Shown here: positions 1 through 12,284 of the stretch, in pieces
Position numbering within the stretch: position 1 is the first letter of the stretch
How the letters are laid out: each line of letters starts with the position of its first letter
Assembly: GCA_900239685.1 (NCBI GenBank)
Contig: OENT01000033.1
Span: 238,130 to 302,129 of the forward strand
Origin: Rotaria macrura
Taxonomy: Eukaryota; Rotifera; Eurotatoria; Philodinida; Philodinidae
DNA length: 64,000 nt
Reading direction: 5' to 3'
Position numbers and translations under genes: made by a program
Notes under the pieces: generated by a model
Database searches by the model: none
What the model saw: only the letters and a program-made list of their open reading frames with translations
What the model was told of the DNA's origin: nothing

Positions 1-2693
1 TAGCAATGATAAATAATTTTCTTTCGCGTTCGGAAAGAACATGTTTAATAAATGTAAAACCAGTGCCAACGAGTAAAATAGCGACAATTAAAAGAAGACC
101 ACGTAAACTAAAATTAAATATCGAACTTGTATTAACAATGATGAAAAAATAATTCCAATGTTTGTCGTATTTTAGTACAGATTCTTCTTGTTCTTTAATT
201 CATGGTTTTCTAATCTCTATGCCGGTAAACATTAGATTAGATATGATTCATTCCATATGGCGCATGTCTTTTTAGTTGAATAACAACATTATTCAATTCA
301 ATATAACTATGATTTGTTGTCGATGCTCTATGGAATTTAAGAAACGATTTTGAACTGAACGAAGGGACAGTATTCGCATTCAATTCACACAATACTCTCA
401 CGCACTATTAGAATTCCTAGAGCACAATACAAGTTTATACGAACAAAAATATACACTGAATACAAGTGTGCTCAATGGGACAAAGTATAGCCGAGTTTAA
501 CATGCACATGTTAAAGATCTTCAGTATTTCCAATGAGAAAATCAAATGAAACGTATATTGCCTTTACCATTAATTAAATATCTATTAATCAAAAAAAGAA
601 AAAACATTGAAGAGATCAAAACTATTTTACTTTGCTACAATTCATGTTCTCTTTTGAGTCTACTGAGTTGAATCCTAAGATAAGAATCTTCTATACATTC
701 GATATCTCGAAAACATACCGATGAATTCAATGTTTTGATAATTTCTATCAGAGTAAAATTCAAACGTTTTAATTACATCGATTCAAATAATTCATACGCC
801 TATTGTCTATAAAAATGAATGAAACTCGAGCGAATACCACAAACATTGGATTCCTAAAAGCAAATTTTGAAACCTGCTGTAGCATTTAGGACATAATGTG
901 TCACCTTGGAAATAGACTAATAGAATACTCAGAGATCATAATAGATAATTATTTCAGGTACACATCGAATTTCAATATTAAGTCTGTGGAATTCAATGTG
1001 TAAAATGATATTGCTATTGTTATTACAGAATGATCACATAGGTAAATTCTTCGATGTCAAATAGACTTTTATAGTAGATTCATGTTGCTTTCACTTACAC
1101 ATGAGTTATATAAAAAAGAATAGCCCATGCTTCTTCATGTCGACCTTTGGTTGCTATATAATGATGATTAATCTAGAGTAAACTAATCTTTTAATACTTC
1201 TCTTCAAATAAAAGTACTATACCCCATGAAAGATAAGTGATAAAGCTTTAGTTAAAACGAGAAATAACATAAGGTAATGAATTTTGTACACCAGATGTCT
1301 AAAAATAAAATATGAAACGAATGAACAACGATACTGATTCAATGAAAAAATAACAAGAATGATTTTTTCATAGCTGAGAGAAAAAATCATTCTTGTTATT
1401 TTCATGTACTAAGTATAAGACAAAACTTTCTTACTTGGACGTTTTTAAAACAAATATCCAATAGAATCCCGAAAGAAAATAAATAACAGCCCATGTAAAA
1501 TAAAGTACAGGTAGTGGTATTTCTCCAGCTGATAGATAATTGTCGAGATTTCTTTCTATTAGGACAGCCTGAATAGAAAAAAAAATAAAATAAAAGGATA
1601 CAACGAAACAATTTAACTTACACTTAAATTAATATTTAATGATCTCTGATTTAATTGATAGTCAGTTGTATTAAAACAATTATGGAAATATAAATTATAT
1701 AAACCTTCTTCAGATTCACGTTTGATTGTAATTTGAAACTAGATAATTGAATAGAATATGAATGAAGAAATTAAACATAAGTATTGTACTTGAAAACGGA
1801 ATCGATTCAATGTGTCACCAATTCGATTCATAGGAATTTCATTTACAAGTGTTTGATTTTTTTCTACTTTTTGTAGATTTGATGTTACTGTAACATTTGA
1901 TGTTAATGTTGTATCTATATAATAGTTAGATAAGCCAATTTATCAATATAGACATATATATAGTTCTAATTACTCAAATTTGATTGCACTATGTCTGATT
2001 GTCTTTCATATTGAATATCCAAAAGTTCAAAATCTGCAGAACGTCTTATAATTGTAATTCTACAAGAACAATCTTACAAAACTATATCATAATATTAAAA
2101 GAACTTACTTGGATTTGTCTGACTTATGATCCATCATAAAATAAACATGCGGAATTTCATTTTGTTGTTCCGTTTGATAGAGAAAACACGAACGACTCGT
2201 ATGACTTTGCTAATCAAATTTTTACACAAAAATACAAATGATTTAACAACTTTTGAAAATTCGTATTTTTACCAAATATTCAGCGATACCACTATTCTTT
2301 GCTTTAGCAATACTAAATCCAAACTATTGAATAGTAATAAATAACAAATATTATAATTTCTATTGGGCAGAGAACAACTTTTGTTTTCATATCGCACTCA
2401 CCACGCTATCTTTACCAACACCTGCTTTATCATAAGTAAAATCTGTAACATTGATATTCATTGTACCATGGCGAAGAAAACCAAATGTACTCAATAAAAT
2501 TTGTTGACGATTGTCATCCTACGAGTTAGAATATTTAAAATACATCATAAATAATTCCAAAAAAAAACACGACGATAAATGCCAAGAAATAGTAAATACT
2601 TACAACGATGTCAAGATTATGTATACGACAATCAATTGTTGAGAATAAAAATAGAGAGATTAATAAATTGATGAACATTTTTACTTGTCGCAT
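1..2693 (-). CDS. GPR107/GPR108-like seven-transmembrane protein, 5' part (continues beyond window start)
   Basis: Exons, in order of translation: 2693-2604, 2518-2402, 2323-2273, 2209-2109, 2059-1974, 1914-1790, 1738-1622, 1568-1435, 1298-1223, 1172-1099, 107-1. All junctions are GT-AG and the phases close, giving about 359 residues before the window edge. The start encodes a signal peptide (MRQVKMFINLLISLFLFS), then RIHNLDIV as in the family N-terminus. Diagnostic matches to animal GPR107/GPR108 (LU7TM family, Golgi and trafficking proteins): LSTFGFLRHG, EEGLYNLYFHNC in the lumenal domain, YLSAGEIPLPVLYF opening the first helix, VYKIHYLM followed by LTKALSLIFHG, and LLVGTGFTFIKHVLSERERK. 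The remaining helices and cytoplasmic tail lie outside the window. GPR107 and GPR108 cannot be told apart here. Introns are about 50-65 bp, except one of 136 bp holding a hairpin and one of 991 bp (108-1098). Confidence 0.93.
1347..1402. repeat. Perfect 22-bp inverted repeat (hairpin) inside a GPR107/108-like intron
   Basis: The left arm 1347-1368 and right arm 1381-1402 are perfect reverse complements (core TAACAAGAATGATTTTTT) around a 12-base loop. Pairing continues a few bases further with a 2-base bulge. It lies in the intron 1299-1434, which at 136 bp is more than twice the usual length in this gene. It could be a tiny foldback element or an intronic hairpin RNA; the sequence does not decide. 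Confidence 0.85.
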
Positions 2694-3374
2694 AGATAAA
2701 TCTAAAATGATATTCAAATTTGAAGTACTGTTCAAAACTATTCGATACTGTCAAATTTTATGGAAACGATTTTTGTTTGATATAACATTAACTTCTGTAA
2801 TAATCAAATGTCGTTAATCAACCATGAATACCGTACAGTATCTTGATGTTCAAATACTAATTTGATCTGTTTAATACGATTACTATACTGTCGAGGAATA
2901 TTTCTAGCATCTAGTCAAAGTTCAATCTTTCATAAATAATATTTCTCTATGTCGGAACTACTTTCTCATGAAAATAATAACTTTCAAATGATGATTTACA
3001 TATTGTATACAACTTTACTTTATGCTTATAATGAAATCATTCGACATGATTTAAACAACAATCTAAGCTACATTCAAAAGTTTTCAATAGAGTCTCAGCT
3101 CATTAAAAGGGCATGCTCCAATCATCAAGAATAGAAACCTTTATTACTGATCGATTGATGTACGCATTCAGATTGACTTCATCCATAGAATAGAATCAAG
3201 CAACGAAGTAAAGTAAGAATAAGCAAAAGTAAATTTACTGATTCATTATGATAACCAATCCAATAAAAACAGAGATGACATCTATCATCCAATAAATAAC
3301 TTCTATCAAATCTATTTTTTTCGAAAACAAATGAGAAAAAAATTCAAAACCTTTCTTCAGATACTTATTGCCTG
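2694..3374. promoter_or_regulatory. Divergent intergenic region between GPR107/108-like and COMMD8-like genes
   Basis: These 681 bp separate the start codons of two genes transcribed away from each other, so both promoters must lie here. No clear TATA box or conserved motif could be assigned. Short ORFs are present on both strands but have no recognisable family or splice structure. Confidence 0.5.
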
Positions 3375-4134
3375 ATGGAAACTATCAAAGATTTATCTTC
3401 ACTTTCAGAGAATAACTTTATTCAAGTAATTGAAAATTTTATTTCGTCTAAAAAAAAAAATACTGTATTATTTTCAATTTAGGCACTGAGAAATATTCTT
3501 GATGAATATTTTCATCGTCATGTATCATCAAAACAAACAACCAGTATTGATCAACACATTCGCATGCAACTTGAAGATCTTCTTCGTAGTACAAATCCAT
3601 CAGCGAACAAAGTCTTTTATATATTTATTATGTGTATTACATTCAGAATCCAATACTTCATACATTTATTTAGATAATAACAAACGATTTACCTGAGCAT
3701 TTAGAAAAAACTTATATTAATTTTGTCAACGACTATCGACATGATATCGAACGGTATCATGTTCATCGGGCTAGTCAACATATGGATGAGTATCATTTGA
3801 AAAATTTTGATTGGAACGTTCGAGTAAATTACAACAGATTGAAAAGTTCAATAGACAACAAATACTAACTCGTTTGTTTTTAAATTTAGATTGTACTTCA
3901 TGATGAACATTTATTTAAATGTCGTTTACCACTTGTTAATCTTCAATTGGAATTAACCGATGGTAAGAATGCCAAAGATATTCTTCTTGAACTTGATGAA
4001 CAAGAATTAAATAGATTAATTGATGAAATGATGAAAATCGAACAGGTAAATTTGTCAAAAAGAAATTGCTTTTTTCTCATTCGTTAAATTTTCTTTAGGC
4101 CATGAACAATAACATTATTCGTCTTTCACAATGA
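3375..4134 (+). CDS. COMMD8: COMM domain-containing protein, COMMD8-like
   Basis: Five exons: 3375-3425, 3483-3611, 3674-3823, 3890-4045, 4099-4134, giving 173 residues (human COMMD8 is 183). The C-terminal COMM domain is clear: NFDWNVRIVLHDEHLFKCRL, then PLVNLQLELTDG, and an acidic end LDEQELNRLIDEMMKIEQ. The arrangement FDW-NV-(hydrophobic)-RLPL matches COMMD8 better than other COMMD paralogues I can recall, and the N-terminal half is alpha-helical as expected. COMMD proteins act in the COMMD/CCDC22/CCDC93 (Commander) complex in endosomal recycling. The second intron has an unusual donor (GTCTTT at 3612), chosen because it alone keeps phase with the TTATTTAG acceptor; its exact borders are the least certain part. 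Confidence 0.85.
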
Positions 4135-4174
4135 TTGTTTTTTTTTAGTTCAGTTGTTTTACTTCACGCAGTGC

Positions 4175-4180
4175 AATAAA
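4175..4180 (+). terminator. Poly(A) signal of COMMD8-like gene
   Basis: A canonical AATAAA lies 41 bp after the COMMD8-like stop codon, followed by a T-rich stretch. Confidence 0.6.
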
Positions 4181-5339
4181 ATCTTATCTTCCATGATTTT
4201 CATTTAATTGTTTTTTTTAATATATAACTTGATACTATAAATTAAGATATGTGTAAGAGAAATTTTTCTTATTCAGACATTGATCAAATATAGATATATT
4301 TGTTCGTGTTCATTGATTTGGAGACTCGTATGATTGCGTCTAAAGTAATAAAATTTGTTTTATCTATCGTTAATTTTGATCCGAAACATTTTGTAATCTT
4401 TACGATTGACACGAGAATAGTAAGATGGGTGAATCGGTACAGTCGATGGACAAATATACATTGACCAAAGTAAATGTAGGTTGAGTACTTCATCAGCAAA
4501 CTATGAGCGCTAAATAAAGAAGTTAGATGTTTCTTTAGCGAATTCTGAAAGCGTCAAAGATATGTGTTTAGCTCATACACAATCGAGTTATTTCTTTTTT
4601 GTGTAAATATCAATTTAGTTTTGATTAGAAATTTTTAAGCAATCAGCAGCTAGATTTTGTTGATAAAATATTTTCAAGTAATAATGAAAAATAGTCTTGC
4701 TTTTAAGTCTATGGAGCCATGAGTTATGCATCGAAATGATGTATATGTGTATGCCATTTTAAATGATATTGATACTTCTTGAATGATTGCATATCTTTTT
4801 ATGTTTAACACGTAGATTCGAGATTTAGCAATGTTTCATCACTAAGTACATACTAACGGCATCTTTTTTTATCTAATTTCGGTATCGTACACGAAACTAT
4901 TATTTGAACGTGGTGATCGATGCACTGTTACTTTGTAATGTATGATAATTGATATGTTGCCAGTAACAAGAACTGATTGCAAAGTGAAACAAAATTAACT
5001 ATCACAACTTAATTATGTTGTGATCAGAGTTCATGTCAAATAGGTTCTTTGTCATTGTTTTCGAATCAGTTTGCGCGATCTCATGGTTTTATCATCAATC
5101 TTTTCTCGCAAACTTGCGCCAGAATATCACTGTTTCTTAGTCGATACAGATTTCTATAAATAGTTTTGTTCCTATGGCAGAAGGCTCAGACTCACCTTTT
5201 CACGTTATTCTTGATTTCTAAATTTACACATCAAATTACTAAATAGATACCGATCACTTCTTAGCTAAAGTCTAGTGAAACTTATCTTTTCGTTTCAGTT
5301 AACTATGAGAATGATTCGTCTCGTTTTGTTACTTTTGAA

Positions 5340-6160
5340 TGTTAAAAACCAACGGATTTCCTGGGAGCGGATCAGAAAGAAATAGTTTACTCATGTTGAC
5401 CAACACACAACTCCAGACATCACAGGAACTTAGACCGAGTGTTCCGGCCCGGATATGTTTCTAATGTTTGCTTACTGACTTCCGACGATATGCTATAGGA
5501 AAGAATAAGAAATCAGTTGGAAAAAAATCAAAGATACTTCGAGTAGTTTTACTGGTTCGAAAAAATCAACCAATGAAAGAAGATACTCTACTAAAATATA
5601 ATTATAATGCTTCATTCAGTTTTTTATACATCGTCGTTTTCTTGTGTACTCAAAAAAGCGAGTACATTCTAGAACCGGTCAGTGTGTCCTGCCCATCCGT
5701 TGACACGATAACTCTTTACAAATGCATTCGACTGAGCTGAAATTTTGTGCACAGAATTTTCTCATCATTATCTCGGTCGAGTTCGAAGATGAGACGGATC
5801 CGGCAAGAAATGGCTGAGTTATCGAAAAACCTGTCATTACTGACCAAACAATCCCTGATGGGGTGGGTGTACAGGGATTTTTTCAAAAACAAAATTTTTT
5901 CTCTGAATTATCCACAACGTATAGAAATCGACTCAGTCTTTAACGTTGATTCCGAATCTGATATTAGTTTTGAAACAAATCGAGCTTTCTAAAAGAACTT
6001 CGCCCGGAAAAGGTCTCGAAATACACAAAAACTGCATCCCGAAACTGAATTACCTAGATATGTCTCAGATGACCAGTAGTGTTGGAGTTTCCCAAAAAAG
6101 TTTCCCAAGATACTTCTTCTGTGCACACATTCTAGAATGACTGATTTGTCTCAGTCACTT
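5340..6160. repeat. Possible degenerate transposon relic
   Basis: The base composition is distinctly less AT-rich than the flanks. It contains phrases such as CCGTTGACACGATAACTC and GCTGAAATTTTGTGCACAGA that resemble non-coding parts of dispersed repeats. Open frames here (about 60-90 codons) have no recognisable domain. No terminal repeats or target-site duplication were found, so the assignment is weak. Confidence 0.25.
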
Positions 6161-6228
6161 TTTGAAGTACACAACTCTCGGACATTTAAGTCCGAAGTTT
6201 TCACATTTATTTATTATTCGAATTGATG

Positions 6229-6279
6229 AACTAGTTAAACGATCATGACTTTTAGGTTAGTACAATCGTTAAACTAGTT
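6229..6279. repeat. Short inverted repeat
   Basis: AACTAGTTAAACGAT is followed after about 20 bases by ATCGTTAAACTAGTT, pairing at 14 of 15 positions. It is intergenic, with no gene context that would make it a terminator. Confidence 0.5.
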
Positions 6280-6757
6280 ATCAGTACTGATTTTCGATAA
6301 AACGAAAACAAAAATAATTGATGAACACGTACTTTATTTATAAAAGTCAACCACAATGCTGGGCACATTACATGAAAAGAGAACAAAATGGTACTAAAGT
6401 TTTTTACTTAGTAACAATATATACTATGACTTTTCTTCTGCCTCTTATTAAATGACAAGAATTCTAACGAATATTTTCGTAGACGCTGAAAAAGTCCTAG
6501 AACTTCGAACATCATTTTGTTTTCATTTAGTATCCCTATACTATGTAAATAAGATCGATTGTCCAATAAAGATGGCAGATACCACCGATGTCTATAAAAA
6601 AGTTGTATGTCACCTTGTTAACACTTTTTTGCTTTTATATTTTATTTACTTTTTTTTCTTGTGTTGTCACTATTCATCAAGTTTACACTATAACAAAAGG
6701 TATTTGGAACAGACACAAATTGATTTTTAATCAACAACATAATAGAAATCTCGGTAC

Positions 6758-6864
6758 ATTCCATTCTCGCTGACGACGATTTTTGCCGATTCCTACTTCA
6801 CCGAAAGAATTTTTCTATATAGAAAAGTTCTTTCGGTGAAGTTGGAATCGGCGAAAATGGAATA
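6758..6864. repeat. Foldback (MITE-like) hairpin with ~30-bp arms
   Basis: The inner arms around 6783-6812 and 6824-6853 pair almost perfectly: one reads GCCGATTCCTACTTCACC, the other GGTGAAGTTGGAATCGGC. The loop is AT-rich. Outer ATTCCATT and AATGGAAT also pair if about 12 extra bases in the left arm are looped out. No coding capacity. It is best explained as a miniature inverted-repeat element or foldback. Confidence 0.7.
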
Positions 6865-7010
6865 TACCCAATAAGTTGATCATCTGCATCCGATGTTTAG
6901 ATAGCTATAGGCGGGTTGTTTTATTTTTCTAGATTTATTGTTTCTCGAAATAAATTCACTTGTCAAAGCTTCACTCATAGTAGAATAAAAACAACAGAAA
7001 AATAAGTTTC

Positions 7011-8078
7011 TCAATGATTTTTTTTCTCATCATTGTCAATAGTACTCGTGTTAATCGTCGATTTAATTTCATTGTTGTGATTTGTTTCATTAAAATTTTT
7101 CATTTCTGTTAGTTCTTCTTCTGACAAAATTTTCAATTCTGTTTTAAGAATATAAGTTCCATCTTGATCATTTCTTTCCAAAAGACAATATTCACAATTG
7201 TTAAAATTTGCTAATGTTTGGAATTTTTCTACTGACCAACGAAAATAGCGCATTAAAAATAATCTCATAAATAGACCATGACTAATAATAACTATATTAT
7301 CAATTGACATTGAAGTAGTATCCATTTTACGATACATACTATCCATAAATGAACTAACGCGATCGTAGACATCAGCACCTGATTCACCAGTCTGAAATCG
7401 ATAAAAGAATCGTCCGATTCTCGTTCTATCAGTGATCGTGATGTCACGTGTTGAAGGACTTATAAAATTTCCCCTAAACAAGAAAACAAATTTAAAGATC
7501 GAAATAATACTTTAGTATTCCTACCATTCCTGCTCTCTTATACGTGGATCTTCCCATACTTCCAAAATTTTTTCTGATGAAAATGCTTTACATATTAATT
7601 CACATGTGTCTCTTGAACGACGAAACGGACTTACATAACAAAATAATGTTTCATCATTTCCAATAACTTTCTTTAATTCTTTTCCACAATGAAGAGCTTG
7701 ATCTTGTCCTTTTTCAGTTAAACCGATCATATGATCAGGTACTTTCGAATATATGGTTCCATCTTTGTTACCATGGCTTTCACCATGTCGAATTAAGATA
7801 ATACGTTTTGGACGCATTGAACATCGATACCGTCTCGCATGAATAATAATCTTTGAGCAAAGCCAACCAAATATGTTAATTCGATATAAACTCCATAAAA
7901 GAATGAAAATCAATATTGAAATAGTAACAATTACAAACATCGTATTTGAATAAGAATGAAAATCTATTATAAATCTAAAAGATAAACATTCTTTGATCTT
8001 CTGCCTTGGACTTGTGTAAGAAAACGACTCACTGATATCAGTTGTTGCCTGAAACTTGTTTATCATACAGATAAACAA
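7011..8078 (-). CDS. Membrane-anchored histidine phosphatase (phosphoglycerate mutase-like)
   Basis: Two exons: 8078-7525 and 7473-7011, joined through a split Trp codon (REQEW|GNF). The catalytic domain starts with the RHG motif in IILIRHGESHGN (the phosphorylated His). Later come YVSPFRRSRDTCE, the GESGADVYDRV segment, and the second active-site His in IVIISHGLFMRLF. This is the bacterial/fungal/plant type of histidine phosphatase superfamily branch 1; the substrate cannot be predicted. Before the domain is a hydrophobic stretch (MFVIVTISILIFILLWSLY) that should act as a signal anchor. The first ATG (8078) gives 338 residues. The internal Met before the anchor is a possible alternative start, and a splice-acceptor-like ..TTTCAG just inside the first codons leaves the true start uncertain. 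The C-terminal tail is hydrophilic and Asn-rich. Confidence 0.8.
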
Positions 8079-9515
8079 AATAGAGATTTAAATTTTAGAA
8101 AAAATTATTATTTTGAAAACAAAAGCTGCACAAGTTTCCTCTTCTATTCACATAAATGCAAACAGTGTTTGAAATCATTCTTTTTCAATGTGTATGTTGG
8201 AATTTTGACAGAGAAACATGTACAGATTTTTTCCTTGTTGCTGCATCGTAGGACAAGTGAGAAAAAAGTGCTGGTTGGACTTACAAATTTCAAAGGAAAA
8301 AATATCGACATAATAAATTGTCGGTACATGTTTCACAAAATCAAATATAGTGGGACGTATCTCGTGGTATTAATTTAGTGTTATCATCGTAAGAAGCATT
8401 TAATATCAGTCACGAAAAAAAAGAATAATATGCCATTTTTTCGCTTATTAACTCTAAATGATAAACCATATATAAGTAGTTCATAGTGCTTATAGTTCTG
8501 TGATAATGTTCGTAGAGATTTTCTATTACCAATTACTTTAATAAATTGATATATAAATTCGAATGATTTTTAGTTGAACATCCATTTACTGTAAAATATC
8601 CCATTGTTTAGTAGTTGCTGTTATATAAATGATGTCCTTCACATCCCATCGATGAAATCTTTCTCGAGTTTAGTTACTTTCTTTATTAACTTGACTGAGT
8701 ACGCGAAATGCAGCTTGCCGACTCACTGCTTTTCACTAGCTTAGTTGCTATAGCGAACTCTTCTTCTCGGCGCATACGTCACGATTCAAGTCAGCCATTC
8801 GTTCTGAGTACCTGAATATCATTTTCGTTTGGAAAAAGCTTGTCAAGAGCGTGACGAGTAAACATCTGATATCTGTTTTTCAAAATTCTTCCATAACCAG
8901 GAGATCTAAGGTATGCACAAAATAACAATTTACAGCTGATACTTTCCTTATACGGTAATTACTAATTCAGATTCATCATCTGTCGCTTGTCAACTGAGTC
9001 GCCGATCATAGCTTCATGCGACTAAGATTCATTAGGATTTCTTTTGTGAGAGTCTCAGATTTTAAAATAGAAGATATCATACAGAGTCGTGTTCTAATAT
9101 CTGTCAATCTCGTGCAAACAGTCAACTTCTCGTCCCGGTCTTGAACCCGATAGAATTCTAGTTCTTTCTTCCTTACTTTACATTTTGTGATGCAATAATT
9201 TCGAGAACGGAGAATCGGAAAATAGTCATTGACACGCAAGCTGCAGATATCGAGACCGAGCCGGCTACATTTTTCTCAACATTTCATCTACCATGCTTTC
9301 TTCTTCACCCAACAGCGTCCGAAAATGACGGTTTCGAAAGAATTTTTCTTTCATTATTGTCACTTATTGATCGATTGACACATCGAGAAACTTAAGTGAA
9401 ATTCTCATTTATTAGTAAGCGAATAATGGAAGTGATGTAAGACAGAAAACCTGTCTAATGAAAGTATGTTAGTTGAACAAGAAAGAAATCAACTAAGAAC
9501 TGAGAGACAGTCGAC

Positions 9516-9555
9516 TCACACACACACACGCACACATATATATATATATATATAG
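9516..9555. repeat. Compound microsatellite (CA)n(TA)n
   Basis: A run of CA repeats passes directly into TA repeats in intergenic DNA. Confidence 0.9.
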
Positions 9556-12244
9556 ATGGATGAATATATAGGTATCGTGAGTCACCATTTGTGACTTATG
9601 GGTTATTCATCAGAATGAAAGGAAATAAACCATAAAACAAAAGAATATTCGAAGGAAAATGAAAATATTCAGATGTGTCATCTTATGACATTTTTATTTT
9701 GTAATATTACTAGATCGTTCGTGAGTTTCACTTGACGAAGAAATGTGACGCAAAGCATTCGCTTCAATCATAGAAAAAACAAATGTCAAATATAAATAAG
9801 TATTCTTTCAACAAATCGTTTGTTAAGACCTGCAAAGAATCAGAAAAAATTCACCCGTGGTCTATCGGTGAAAGACAAAGCAGTTCTTCGAAAACTCAGC
9901 ACTCTGCCAGTCCTCCTGAAGCGTATCGATAGATTTCTAGCAATCGATCTCAATGATTCACTATTGACTAACAGCTGTTTCCCGTATGAGTAGATAAGGC
10001 GGCATCTAAATTTTGTTTTTGTTCTCATTTGTTAAGTATCTCACACTGAAGAGAGTAGCTACACATCTTTCAAATTCGTCATTGTGGAACGTGCTTAACA
10101 GGTGAACGGAACAAGTTAGAGGAAATGTGGAAAAAAAAGTAATTGGTTCAATCTCGCCTTCGAACGAGTCGTTTCAGACGTTAGATTCTCGATGTCACTA
10201 CGTCAAAAAATAACTAGTTACGAGACGTATGCAAAAGATAAAGAAAGAAAGTGAAATCTTGAAGGACCACTTAAAAAAAAGAAACTCACGTGTGACTGCA
10301 TAAAAACAGTACGTTACACTGCATTAAAAGTGAAAACGAAAACAAAAATTAGTTACCACTTTATTTCCTCACCTATGAAACAGTTGTCGATTCAGCAGAT
10401 AGCCAATCATGAATCTTCGAGTCAATTAATTGATGAAGTATGAATGATTTTTAGAAATCTGTCGATGTATTTTGAGATGGTTGACAGAATGATAAAAATT
10501 TCGAATAATTGCTTTTTATGTTGCGCCTAAGTTTGATAAAGTCGTAGAGGACCATGTTGTGTCTTTAATTGGCAACTCACAGAATAATATTTCTGATTCC
10601 TTAAAGTTTTTAAAATGGATTTGTCGATCAACTTCTCGTTTTCTATGTGACATTTGTTTTCCCCTAAGACCAAAGTGACGGACATGCATCCTATTTTGTA
10701 GTCGAGTGAAGCTCGAGTACCATCTAGTTAAATTTAAAAACATATTTACTTGCCATGATCAACAGTTTTTCTTCCGATCAATTTATGAACGAAGTTCTAG
10801 ATGATTTTTGGTTGAGTTACTTTAGTTGAAGGTATAACAACTTCAGCCATGAAAATAGAATTTTAGTTATTCGTTCAACTCTTTTAGATAAATTCATGAC
10901 CAATTACTACTGGTTAAAGATTGGGACTAATTGATTATACGAGAAGCATCAATGAAATATGTATGAGTAGAACCTCCATTTACTAGAGACATTCCTTTTC
11001 TGATATCTCCACCACCTCCGTTTTTTTCGTTCAATATTTTATCTTTCGACATTTTCCTATCACATCAAGATGTCTCCCAGTGCCTTTCGAAATCGTAATG
11101 TAATATAATAGCAGCCAAGTAATACTAGATTGCAATAAACGTATTCAATCATACGAAAAAACCAATCAGCAGATTCAATAAGATATAATGGTGTAGCCAA
11201 GGATAAACTGGATTGGACGCCGTTTCACTATCCAAACAAAGAAAAATGTCATAATTAGCATCATTGATGTTATATTATATTGACTGTCTGAAAGATGTTC
11301 ATGCAGTTGCATGCCACAAGTGGAAAATGAGTATGTTTAATCAATAAGAAGCAGAAAAAGAAAATAATATCTATTACTATTTATATGTTACATCATTTCA
11401 CTGATTTCAGCTGTAATTTCAACAGCTATTCATGGTTATGATGCAAGTTGTACTATTCAAAATAGTTTAATACTCGATAATTTGCTTTCATTAAACGCAA
11501 TGATCTTGCTCAATTAGACAATCGAGTATGGCTCTGAATATTACATTTAGTTATCGCATGATTTATTCATATATTCAATAATCAAGTAAAACTTTCCTTG
11601 TTATAATTTCAGTTTCAAAAATGCTGCTACGTGACAATAATATAATTATTCTGGTTGTTTTTAGAATGGTCTTTTTTGTTTCAGTAATCTTAACAGTTAT
11701 TTTGCTTTCATCTTAGAAATATATATCTGATGTTCAATTGTGATATTTCATTATTGTTTTTATTTAATTTATTAAATCACTGATTGGATTTAAAGCAATT
11801 TTGAATTCATTTCTGTGAATAATTTGTCGATTGGTGTCGAGAATCTGGTAAGAGAACATTAGTTCAAAAAAAACAAACTTGTCGAGACTAACGATAAGAA
11901 GCATATGAAATGGTCTGGTGCTTTTTTCTTTGGATTCAATATTTAATGCGAATGTTCTCACAGGATAAGATCAGATAAGTACCATTAGAGTGATACATGG
12001 ATGAATATATCCATAAAGAATATAATATATTGGAATTTTATAGTATTTCTAATCATAACTATTATGGAAAGAGAAGAAGAAAAAAAACCGATGTGAAGCA
12101 ACACACAATAAATCGTTATTACTTTCCCATTTAGTATTTGACATTTCAACGATAGAACACATTCCTTTGTTGTTAATTACTTACAATAATTTGCATGTAA
12201 GATCATCGAAATAAACTCGTATCCCTGTTTACGTCCAACATTCT

Positions 12245-12284
12245 CTATATATATATATGTAGAGATAGAGAGAGAGAGAGAGAG
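12245..12284. repeat. Compound microsatellite (TA)n(GA)n
   Basis: TA repeats are followed by a GA run; intergenic. Confidence 0.9.

Larger units (their letters stand above)
4181..7010. other. Intergenic region without a supported gene; foldbacks and repeat-like relic
   Basis: This 2.8-kb stretch lies between two convergent genes. It holds two inverted repeats (6229-6279 and 6758-6864, listed separately) and a less AT-rich segment (about 5340-6160) that looks like degenerate transposon-type sequence. No open frame has a recognisable domain or consistent splice structure. Confidence 0.6.

Noticed and set aside
5468-6140. Three consecutive plus-strand frames of 60-90 codons
   Set aside because: No recognisable domain and no in-phase splicing; the nucleotide sequence looks more like a transposon relic than a gene.
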